Source: DASZQL01 sp964391865 (lineage in GTDB: Bacteria; Planctomycetota; Phycisphaerae; Phycisphaerales; UBA1924). From it: DNA of 43,434 bases. The DNA lies in assembly GCA_964391865.1 (NCBI GenBank), contig CAYMNQ010000010.1, positions 1 to 43,434 on the forward strand, read 5' to 3'. Of this stretch, positions 30,544-38,277 are shown one piece after another; within the stretch, counting starts at the first letter, position 1, and each line of letters starts with the position of its first letter. The translations under genes and the position numbers were made by a program. A model generated the notes under the pieces. It was not told the DNA's origin, ran no database searches, and worked only from the letters and a program-made list of their open reading frames with translations.

Positions 30544-30954
30544 TCAAGGTACCAGTTCGCCCGGGATCGGTTTCAAGCGAACCTCAACAAGCGGAAGGTA
30601 AAAAGTAGGGTGCGCGGCGACGCGCCGGCGGTCGGCAGCGCGGACGGCATGCGGACGAGCCCTTTGTTGACGGAAGTCGGATTCGGCCGCGCACCATCCG
30701 GGCGCGCCGGCCGAAAGGGCGACGATCTCGGACGCCGCTGCGGTTGGGATGGCCGGGAGTGCGTGCCCGCCGTGAGTGCGGACCCAGCCGACGTCCGAGC
30801 GTGAATCCGAGGCTGGGCTGAAGAGGGCAACGGAGATGTCGCGCCGTCTCGCGTCCTGCACCCGCCGGATCAGTTCGGTGGTTTTGCCGGCGAACATGCA
30901 GCCAATGATCAAACGCACCTCACCGCGCGGAGCGGGTTGTCGGCCGACACTCGT
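30544..30954 (-). pseudogene. Decayed, truncated second copy of tdk
   Basis: The frame matches the first 90 or so residues of tdk (RLIIGCMFAGKTTELIRRVQ is identical), then loses similarity near 30655 and runs into unrelated sequence to a stop at 30544. The position of the original ATG (tdk 30094) is changed to ACG at about 30954. The catalytic block VAVDESHFF has become a poor match ending AAESDF, and the lid and zinc region are missing. A GTG near 30918 could restart translation just after the STAS-B stop, but no working kinase could result. Confidence 0.8.
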
Positions 30955-31309
30955 GGCGGGAGCGTACCGCAGTCGGCAGGATCGGCTGCTCTGGCTGATC
31001 GACCAATGAAACGAGTCGATCGATCCCGCCCGCGTGGAGGATCCCTTGGATCAGCGGCGGGACCGCCGCCAGGACGAGTTCGCCGCTCGACTCGCGGAGC
31101 TGCTTGTGCACGCGGATGATCGTCGACATCCCCGCCGACGACATGTACGTGAGCTCGCTCATGTCCAGTGTGATGCGCGCCGGCTTCAGTTCGGCCAGCC
31201 GGAAGAGTTCCTTCTCGAACCGCTCATTCTCGACGCCGCCGAGCTTGCCGGCGATAGTGACCACGAAGCCGGTGCTGGTGCCGTCGGTTGAGAGTGTGAG
31301 GTCGTTCAT
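30920..31309 (-). CDS. STAS domain protein, copy B, with read-through tail
   Basis: A 129-residue protein. The first 106 residues are a STAS domain nearly the same as copy A (LDMSELTYMSSAGMSTIIRV). The stop codon of copy A (TAG) is CAG here, so translation continues for about 23 residues (PILPTAVRSRHECRPTTRSA) through the former tdk start region. AGGAG lies eight bases before the ATG at 31309. The catalytic Ser loop is intact, so it is probably still active; the tail is likely an accident of the duplication. It has its own 225-base upstream gap to rpsA. Confidence 0.85.
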   Translation of the reverse strand: MNDLTLSTDGTSTGFVVTIAGKLGGVENERFEKELFRLAELKPARITLDMSELTYMSSAGMSTIIRVHKQLRESSGELVLAAVPPLIQGILHAGGIDRLVSLVDQPEQPILPTAVRSRHECRPTTRSAR

Positions 31310-31534
31310 GGCATTGCTCCTGCGTTTGATGATGCCGAAGGCCCGGGCGCGAGCCTCGCGCAGTACTACGCAACGGAGTGCGTTCCGGCAGCTGACAGAA
31401 AATCGCAAAGTCAGCGACAATTGAACGAATGACATGAGTAGCGAGTCGGTGCTGCTCGCATCGCCGTGATCGTGCGACTCGGTCAAAGGACCGATGTCGA
31501 GCTCGCCGCCTGCTATTGCTTCGTTATCGCAGAA

Positions 31535-32977
31535 TCAGAGCTTGAGGTCGCTGAGGCTCATGCCCAGCCCGCCGCCGGTGCCGAGGCCGCTTTTGAGCGC
31601 CTTGCCGTGCTTTTTGGCGGCTTCCTCGCGGGCGCGCCGGAGTGCCGGCGTTTCTTTGAGGATGTCCTCGGGCTTGCGGGTGTCTTCCTCGCCGCGATCG
31701 CGTCGGCCACGGCCGCCGCCGCCACCGCCGGCGGGTCGCCCGGCGGCGTGCTCGCCCGCGGGGCGGTCCATCGCCTGCTTGATCGACAGGCTGATCTTCC
31801 GCGAGTCGGGGTCGACCTTCAGCACCTTGACCTTGACGACCTTGTTCGGCTGGACGGAGTCGCTGGTCTTGCCCACGCGCTTCCAGTCGAGTTCGGAGAT
31901 GTGGCACAGCCCTTCAACGCCCGCTGCGACCTCGATGAAGCAGCCGAACTCGGCGAGCTTGGTGACTTTGCCGGTGAGGATCGCGCCCTCGACAACGTCC
32001 TTCGTCTGCGCCATCCACGGGTCTTCGGAGAGCTGCTTGATGCCGAGGGAGTGGCGCTCGTTGTCCCAATCGAGCTTGAGGACCTTGACGGTGACCTTGT
32101 CGCCCTCTTTGTAGCCGTCGATCTTGTTGAGGCGTTCGTGCGAGACGTCGGAGATGTGGACAAGCCCGTCCACGCCGCCGATGTCGACGAACATGCCGAA
32201 TTGCATGATCTTGCGGACGATGCCCTCGCGGGTATCGCCTTCCTTGACCGAGCCGCGCAGCTCGGCGAGCGCGGCCTTGCGTTCTTCGCCCACAATGTCG
32301 CGGCGGGAGAGCGTGATGTTGCCGCGGCCCGTGCGGTCGACGCGGGTGACCTTGCACTTCAGCTTTTCGCCGACAAAGACCGAGAGATCCTCGATGCGCC
32401 GGGTATCGACCTGCGACGCGGGCATGAAGGCGCGGTGGTGCGCGACTTCGAGTTCGAGACCGCCCTTGTTCACGCCGGTGACGCGGGCTTCGACGATCTG
32501 CCCCGGCTCGAGCAGTTCCCAGTCGGCCTTCTGCACCAGACCGGGGCGCGAGCAGATCAGCAGGTTCTCATCGCGGTCGAACTTGTCGACGACGACTTCG
32601 ACCTCGCCGGCGACCTGCGGCAGTTCGTCATCCTTGAACTGCAGGCGCGGGATCACTCCGAGCTCGCGCGGGCCGAACTCGAGGAAGATGTCCGTCGGCC
32701 CGACGGAGACGACGCGCCCGTGCCGGTGCTCGCGCCCCGACTGCACGACGCGCGGCCCGCGGATCGCGGGCTTGTTGCCCATCGCGTCGTGCGCGGCTTT
32801 CAGCTCCTCCGGGCGGGGCTTGGTGTGGTGCGCGTGCGCCGCCGCGTCCGCCTTGGCGAGGGACGACTCCATCGCGGCGTTGATCTCCGCGGCGACATCG
32901 GCGGTCATGCCCGATTCCGCGTTGGACGCACCGGGGGAAGCGGGGGAGGGGGAGGAAGATTCCGGGGGCGTAGTCAT
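31535..32977 (-). CDS. rpsA: Ribosomal protein S1 (four S1 domains)
   Basis: A 480-residue protein with four S1 RNA-binding OB domains at about residues 85-150, 165-235, 250-320 and 335-405. The last two have the classical form: QFGMFVDIGGVDGLVHISDV and EFGCFIEVAAGVEGLCHISE. It helps mRNA bind the 30S subunit. E. coli S1 has six domains; four is typical for planctomycetes as I know them. The N-terminal 70 residues are Ala/Pro-rich and charged, and the C-terminus has a Gly/Arg-rich stretch (RPAGGGGGGRGRRDRGEEDT). The ATG at 32977 is preferred to an in-frame GTG at 32983. It is divergent from the SDR gene. Confidence 0.92.
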   Translation of the reverse strand: MTTPPESSSPSPASPGASNAESGMTADVAAEINAAMESSLAKADAAAHAHHTKPRPEELKAAHDAMGNKPAIRGPRVVQSGREHRHGRVVSVGPTDIFLEFGPRELGVIPRLQFKDDELPQVAGEVEVVVDKFDRDENLLICSRPGLVQKADWELLEPGQIVEARVTGVNKGGLELEVAHHRAFMPASQVDTRRIEDLSVFVGEKLKCKVTRVDRTGRGNITLSRRDIVGEERKAALAELRGSVKEGDTREGIVRKIMQFGMFVDIGGVDGLVHISDVSHERLNKIDGYKEGDKVTVKVLKLDWDNERHSLGIKQLSEDPWMAQTKDVVEGAILTGKVTKLAEFGCFIEVAAGVEGLCHISELDWKRVGKTSDSVQPNKVVKVKVLKVDPDSRKISLSIKQAMDRPAGEHAAGRPAGGGGGGRGRRDRGEEDTRKPEDILKETPALRRAREEAAKKHGKALKSGLGTGGGLGMSLSDLKL

Positions 32978-33156
32978 GACCACAGCCTGACGCTAAGAGT
33001 GAGTGGGACCGATGGGACCACCCCCCGCCGCCCACCGAGCGAGGGGTGAATAACGGAGTCTACCCGATCGGAGGCGGGGTGCACTTTGAAATCTGAGCGT
33101 GTCATCCGCCGCCGCACGGAGCGCAGACGTTGTTCCCGTGGGTACCATGACTTTGC

Positions 33157-34641
33157 ATGGATGCAGCGGCTTCAGCCTCGGTGTTTGTAACCGGCGCCAC
33201 CGGTTACATCGGCGGACGGTTGGCCCCGAGGCTGGTCGAACGCGGCTATTCCGTGCGGTGCCTCGCCCGCAGCGCGGCCAAGTTGTTGGCTCGCCCGTGG
33301 GCTTCCCACCCGCGCGTTGACATCGTTGAGGGGGACGCCGGCGATGAGGAGACACTTGTCTCCGGCATGAAGGGATGTGTCGCGGCGTACTACCTCGTTC
33401 ACTCGATGGATGCCGCGGGGCCGGAGTATCGGCGGCGTGATCAGACTCTTGCCGAGACGTTCGGGCGTGCGGCGAAGCGGGCCGGTGTGCCGAGGATTAT
33501 CTATCTGGGCGGGCTCGGGGAGACCGGCGCGGGGCTGAGTGAGCATCTCTCATCGCGGCGCGAGGTCGAGGCGGCGCTCGCGCGCGGCGGCGTGCCGGTC
33601 ACGGTGCTGCGGGCGGCGATGATCATCGGGTCGGGGTCGGCGTCGTTCGAGATCCTCCGCTACCTCGTGGAGCGGCTGCCGATCATGATCACGCCCCGGT
33701 GGGTGAGCACCGAGTCGCAGCCCATCGCGGTGCGCGATGTGATGTTCTATCTGATCTCGGCGCTGGAAGCGCCAGAAACCACTGGAAAAACGCTGGATAT
33801 CGGCGGGCCCGAGGTGTGGTCGTACGCGAAGGTGATGCGCGAAATGGCCGCCGCTTTGCATCTGCGGCGGCGGTTGGTGATCCCGGTGCCGGTGCTGACG
33901 CCGCGGCTGAGTTCGCTGTGGATTCACTTGGTCACGCCGCTGCACGCGAGCATTGCGCGCCCGCTCGCCGAGGGTCTGAAGAACCGCGTGGTGTGCCGGA
34001 GCGATGAAGCGCTGCGGCTGATGCCGCACCAGTGCTTGACCATACGGCAGGCGATGGACGCGGCGCTCGCGAAGGTCCACGCCGGAGTGATCGAAACCGC
34101 GTGGTCCGACGCGGGTGTGATGCCGGGCGATCCCGCGTGGGCGGGCGGAACGGTGTTCGTGGACCGGCGTGAGGTCATCACGCCGGCGACCCCCGCGGCG
34201 GTGTGGTCGGCGGTCTCCGCGTTGGGCGGCGAGCGCGGCTATTACGCGGTCGATTGGCTGTGGCGGCTGCGGGGCATCATGGACCGTTTGACCGGCGGCC
34301 CGGGCCTTCGACGCGGGAGGCGGAGTCCCGACGAACTCCGGCTGGGCGACGCTTTGGATTTCTGGCGAGTGAGCGCGATCGAACCGGGCTCCCGCCTTGA
34401 GCTGACCGCGGAAATGAAGCTGCCCGGCGTGGCCACGCTGAGTTTCGACGTGGAGCCCGCTCCGGCACCCGGCGCCGGTACCCGATTGGTTATGACGGCT
34501 CGGTTTCGCCCGCGAGGGTTGCTCGGAATCGCCTATTGGTACGCGGTGCTTCCCCTCCACGGGATCGTATTTCGCGGGATGCTGCGGGGGCTTGTACAAG
34601 CGGCGACTCGGGGGAAGCGGAACCAAGTCAGCGCGTTGTAG
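33157..34641 (+). CDS. SDR-type NAD(P)-binding protein with C-terminal DUF2867
   Basis: A 494-residue protein. Residues 8-300 form an atypical SDR (NmrA/epimerase-like) domain with VFVTGATGYIGGRLAPRL, a nucleotide site, and RIIYLGGLGE and RAAMIIGSGSASFEILRYL. Residues 325-490 match DUF2867 (GTVFVDRREVITPATPAAVW, YWYAVLPLHGIVFRGMLRGL). This pairing is found in many bacteria and is annotated as an oxidoreductase of unknown substrate. The N-terminus has no signal peptide. The ATG at 33157 has no strong ribosome site. It is followed by a 198-base gap before the PilM-like operon. Confidence 0.85.
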   Translation: MDAAASASVFVTGATGYIGGRLAPRLVERGYSVRCLARSAAKLLARPWASHPRVDIVEGDAGDEETLVSGMKGCVAAYYLVHSMDAAGPEYRRRDQTLAETFGRAAKRAGVPRIIYLGGLGETGAGLSEHLSSRREVEAALARGGVPVTVLRAAMIIGSGSASFEILRYLVERLPIMITPRWVSTESQPIAVRDVMFYLISALEAPETTGKTLDIGGPEVWSYAKVMREMAAALHLRRRLVIPVPVLTPRLSSLWIHLVTPLHASIARPLAEGLKNRVVCRSDEALRLMPHQCLTIRQAMDAALAKVHAGVIETAWSDAGVMPGDPAWAGGTVFVDRREVITPATPAAVWSAVSALGGERGYYAVDWLWRLRGIMDRLTGGPGLRRGRRSPDELRLGDALDFWRVSAIEPGSRLELTAEMKLPGVATLSFDVEPAPAPGAGTRLVMTARFRPRGLLGIAYWYAVLPLHGIVFRGMLRGLVQAATRGKRNQVSAL

Positions 34642-34839
34642 AAGGCAACCGGCGAGCGTGTTCAACCGTATGGACACCCACCACCTGCGCGGGCGGTGCG
34701 CGATTCAAGTCCGTGATTCGTTGGGGTCCGCCATCTGATGTGACTGGCGGAGCCTGGTGTTCCCGGTTGAGGTCGGACTTGGGTTAGGATGCCCGACCCC
34801 CGGCGAAGGCCGGGTTGTCTCTGGCGATGAGGAGTGTTC

Positions 34840-36876
34840 ATGCCGTCATCAAACGTGTGCTGGGGCATCGAGATCGGGGCCGGCGCGGTGAAAGCGATCC
34901 GGCTGGAGAAGGACGGCGCGGCCGTCAAAGTCACCGATTTCGCGGTCCTGCCGCATAAGAAGGTGCTGTCCACGCCCGAGCTTGATCCGATCGACGCCAC
35001 CCGCGTGGCGCTGGGCGGGCTGATGAGCCAGTACGGCGAGTCGATGAAGGGCGCGACGATCGCGATGAGCGTGCCGGGTCACTCGGCGTTCGCGCGGTTC
35101 GCGAAACTGCCGCCCGTTGAAGCGAAGGGCGTGAAAAACCTCGTGAAATTCGAGGCGGCGCAGCAGATTCCGTTCCCCATCGATCAGGTGGAGTGGGACT
35201 ACCAGACGTTCCAGTCGAAGGACTCGCCGGATATCGAGGTGGGCATCTTCGCGATCACGCGCGAGCGGATCGATGAGCGGCTGAACCTGTGGGGCGAGGT
35301 GAGTCTCAGCCCGGACCTCATCACGCTCAGCCCGGTGGCGCTGTACAACGCGGTCGCGTACGACCTTGATTTCACGGAAGCGACGCCCGGCACGATCATC
35401 CTCGATATCGGCACGACGGCGACGGACCTGATCGTCGCGGAGGGCGGCAAGGTGTGGGTCCGCACGTTCCCGCTGGGCGGGCACCAGTTCACGGAAACGC
35501 TCGCGAGCGCCTTCAAGCTGAACTACTCGAAAGCGGAAAAGCTCAAGCGCGAAGCGGAAACCAGCAAGTACAAGCGGCACATCCTCACCGCGCTGAAGCC
35601 CGTGCTGGGCGACCTCGTGCAGGACATCCAGCGCTCGATCAGCTACTACGAAGAGACGCACCCCGGCGCGAAGATCTCGCGCCTCATCGGCGTCGGCTCG
35701 ACGTTCAAGCTGCCCGGCATCCGCAAGCTGCTGACGCAGCAACTGAAGGTCGAGGTGTACCGGCTCGAGCGGTTCAAGAAGATCAGCGTCGAGGGCGCGG
35801 GGGCGGCGGATTTCGAGTCCGCGACTGTGAATCTCGGCACGGTGTACGGGCTCGCGCTGCAGGGGCTGGAACTGTCGCCCATCGCATCGAACCTGATGCC
35901 GGTGTCGGTGATTCGTAAGTCGATGTGGAAGCGGAAAACGCCGTGGTTTATCGCGGCGGCGGGGCTTGGGTTGCTGGGCGGCGCGCTCGGGTTTCTCCGA
36001 CCGTTCCTGGACAGCAACGCGATCGCGGCGGCCCGGGCGAACCCGGATGTCACGCGCCAGATCCGCGACGCCGTGCAGCTCGGGACCACGCAGAAAGCCA
36101 AGTGGACTGAAGTGACGTCGAAGCCGCAGGCGGGGTTCGTCGCGGAGAACCTCCGGGCGCTGCTCGATCGTCGTGAGTTGCTGCCGGCGCTGCTGACGGA
36201 TGTGTCGGCGATGCTCGCGAGCGCGGGCCCCGCATCGGACGGCAAGGGCCCGGCGTTCGAGCTGCGCGGTTTCGCGCCCGAATACCTCGCGCCCGGCGCG
36301 GCGTTCAGCGGCGGTCCAGCGCCGGAACCTGGTTCCGATCCCGCGCCGGCGGGCGCGAACGTCGCCGGCCCGCTCGGGGCCTTCAAGGTCCTGCTGGTCG
36401 TCGATTCGCGCGAGCCGGGCGGGCGCGTGGCGGTGAACGACACGCTTCTGAAGTGGCTGCGCGGCAACGCGAATCGACCCGACGGGCAATTCACGTTCGT
36501 GCAGATCCCGATCGCCGACGACGTGGCGCGCGAGGAGGTCGCCGACTGGGCGCCGGTGAATCTGGCGGCGGGTGGCGATCGTCTGGCGGGCGGCCCGCGC
36601 GGGCGCCCGCCTGCACCGCGCGGGCGTGACGGCGCGGCTGCCGCGACTCCGGGTTCTGGCGCCGCGGCGGTGACTGCCACGGGACTCGACGCGATCGCGC
36701 CGCTGCCCGAGACGCTCTTCGCCCCGGCGCGCGAGGGCACGATCAACCGTTACACCATCAGCTGGGTGGCGCAGGTGCGCGACCCGAACTCCCCGGCGGC
36801 GGATGGCTCAGACGCCGCCGCGCCGGCACCGGCTCCCGCACCAGCCCCCGCGGCTCCGAAAGCGAGGCAGGGATGA
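34840..36876 (+). CDS. PilM-like actin-fold ATPase fused to a membrane segment and periplasmic domain
   Basis: A 678-residue protein. Residues 5-350 match PilM, the cytoplasmic actin-like component of type IV pilus machines: GIEIGAGAVKAIRLE (phosphate 1), KFEAAQQIPFPIDQVEWDYQ, TIILDIGTTATDLIVAEGG (phosphate 2) and IGVGSTFKLPGIRKL (adenosine). PilM is normally about 350 residues. Here a membrane helix follows (PWFIAAAGLGLLGGALGFL, near 366-385) and then about 290 residues outside the membrane with Pro/Ala/Gly-rich linkers, like a PilM-PilN fusion or GspL. GAGGAG lies six bases before the ATG at 34840. Its stop overlaps the next gene by ATGA. A role in pilus or secretion assembly is inferred. 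Confidence 0.85.
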   Translation: MPSSNVCWGIEIGAGAVKAIRLEKDGAAVKVTDFAVLPHKKVLSTPELDPIDATRVALGGLMSQYGESMKGATIAMSVPGHSAFARFAKLPPVEAKGVKNLVKFEAAQQIPFPIDQVEWDYQTFQSKDSPDIEVGIFAITRERIDERLNLWGEVSLSPDLITLSPVALYNAVAYDLDFTEATPGTIILDIGTTATDLIVAEGGKVWVRTFPLGGHQFTETLASAFKLNYSKAEKLKREAETSKYKRHILTALKPVLGDLVQDIQRSISYYEETHPGAKISRLIGVGSTFKLPGIRKLLTQQLKVEVYRLERFKKISVEGAGAADFESATVNLGTVYGLALQGLELSPIASNLMPVSVIRKSMWKRKTPWFIAAAGLGLLGGALGFLRPFLDSNAIAAARANPDVTRQIRDAVQLGTTQKAKWTEVTSKPQAGFVAENLRALLDRRELLPALLTDVSAMLASAGPASDGKGPAFELRGFAPEYLAPGAAFSGGPAPEPGSDPAPAGANVAGPLGAFKVLLVVDSREPGGRVAVNDTLLKWLRGNANRPDGQFTFVQIPIADDVAREEVADWAPVNLAAGGDRLAGGPRGRPPAPRGRDGAAAATPGSGAAAVTATGLDAIAPLPETLFAPAREGTINRYTISWVAQVRDPNSPAADGSDAAAPAPAPAPAPAAPKARQG

Positions 36877-38198
36877 AGAAGGTCCTTCCCTGGATCAAGT
36901 CGAATATTGCTGTGGTCATCGCGATGACGCTGGCGCTCATCGGCGCGCCGCTCATGCTCTTCTTTGGCACGCAGTGGAACAGTAAGGTTCGTGCCGAGGT
37001 CGAGCAGGAAGTCAGCAAGAACGTTCAAGATCTCGACAAGCTTGAAGTGCAGGTGCAGATCGACCCGGTGTCGCCCGCGGACCAGCCGATCTCGCTGCGC
37101 ACGCTCCCGAACGACGCGACCATCCAGGCGGTGTCGAGCATCCTCGACGCTCGCCGGAGCGATTCGGAAGCGGTGGTGGCCCGCGCCAACGAGTTCAACC
37201 AGCGCGGACGCACGCTGCTGATCGACGGGGCGGCCCCCTCGGAGAGACTTTTCCCTGAGCCGAGCGACGACAGCTCGCGCATCCGCCTGCTGAACCGGAT
37301 GATCGCGCTGTGGCCCGAGTCGCACGAGGAACTGCTGAAGACCTCGCGCGCCGGTGTGCCGCCGACGATCGAGGAAGTGACGGCTGATCTCGATGAGCTC
37401 AAGGCCCGTGACGCGAAGCGGCGGCTGTCCGGGCGCGAGGAGCAGAAGCTCACGCCCGAGGAAGAAGCCGAGGTGACGAAGCTGCTGAGCGACCGGCGCG
37501 CGGAGTTATACCGGCAGCGTGCCCGGCAGCTGACCGTCTACGCCGAGCCGGGCGTCTTCAAGAGCGTCAGGCCGTGGGACAGCGCGAACGTGCCGCCCAT
37601 CGAGCAGGCGTGGGAGTGGCAGTGGCTGAAGTGGATTCATGATGACGTGCTCGCCGCGATCGTTCGCGCCAACACCGACCCGGCGAAGGGCTGGCTGCCG
37701 GTGTTCGAAGCGCCGGTGAAGCGGATCGAATCGGTCGAAGTCCGGCCGTTCGAGCGCCCGAACCAGGGTGGTGGCGACGCTGCTCCAGCGGCAGCGCCGG
37801 GCGATCCCGCCGCACGACTCACGCCCGACTACACGAGGAGCCTCTCCGGGCGCGTCGCGTGGCCGCACGTGCCGAACCCGGTCTACGACATCCGCACGGT
37901 TGACGTGACGGTGCTGGTGGCCGCGGATCGGCTCCCCATGCTGCTCGACGCGGTCTCGAAGACCAACTTCATGACCGTCGTTGGGCTGAAGACCACCGCC
38001 GCCCCCGCGAAGTCGGAGCTGTCGGAGGGGTTCGACTTTGGCGGGGACTACCTGCTGCGCGTCGAATTGAAGATTGAAACCGTGTGGCTGCGTTCGTGGA
38101 CCACACCGTTGATGCCCAAGCCCGTCCGCGCGATGCTCGGCATCCCCGATCCCGAGCCCACCGCCCCCGCCGAGGAGAGCGCCGCGCCACCGGCGTGA
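36873..38198 (+). CDS. Membrane-anchored partner of PilM-like protein (PilN/PilO-like role)
   Basis: A 441-residue protein with one N-terminal membrane helix (SNIAVVIAMTLALIGAPLML, 10-29), then an acidic, partly coiled periplasmic region (VEQEVSKNVQDLDKLEVQVQ and a Glu/Arg-rich segment near 165-215) and a C-terminal beta domain ending in Pro/Ala-rich sequence. The layout (short inside, one helix, coiled coil, alpha-beta domain) is that of PilN/PilO or GspM, but I see no direct family match. It overlaps the PilM-like gene by four bases (ATGA) and is probably translated with it. Likely a structural part of an inner-membrane platform. Confidence 0.7.
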   Translation: MKKVLPWIKSNIAVVIAMTLALIGAPLMLFFGTQWNSKVRAEVEQEVSKNVQDLDKLEVQVQIDPVSPADQPISLRTLPNDATIQAVSSILDARRSDSEAVVARANEFNQRGRTLLIDGAAPSERLFPEPSDDSSRIRLLNRMIALWPESHEELLKTSRAGVPPTIEEVTADLDELKARDAKRRLSGREEQKLTPEEEAEVTKLLSDRRAELYRQRARQLTVYAEPGVFKSVRPWDSANVPPIEQAWEWQWLKWIHDDVLAAIVRANTDPAKGWLPVFEAPVKRIESVEVRPFERPNQGGGDAAPAAAPGDPAARLTPDYTRSLSGRVAWPHVPNPVYDIRTVDVTVLVAADRLPMLLDAVSKTNFMTVVGLKTTAAPAKSELSEGFDFGGDYLLRVELKIETVWLRSWTTPLMPKPVRAMLGIPDPEPTAPAEESAAPPA

Positions 38199-38277
38199 TG
38201 CCGTCGGTTGTGGACCTAGGAATTTGAAGTTCGAGTCGGGACGGACCCAGCCCGAGTGATCGATCGAAAGGCTTCGC

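Noticed and set aside
34767..34790. Possible promoter TTGAGG...TAGGAT before the PilM-like operon
   Set aside because: The spacing is only 12 bases, too short for a sigma-70-type promoter.
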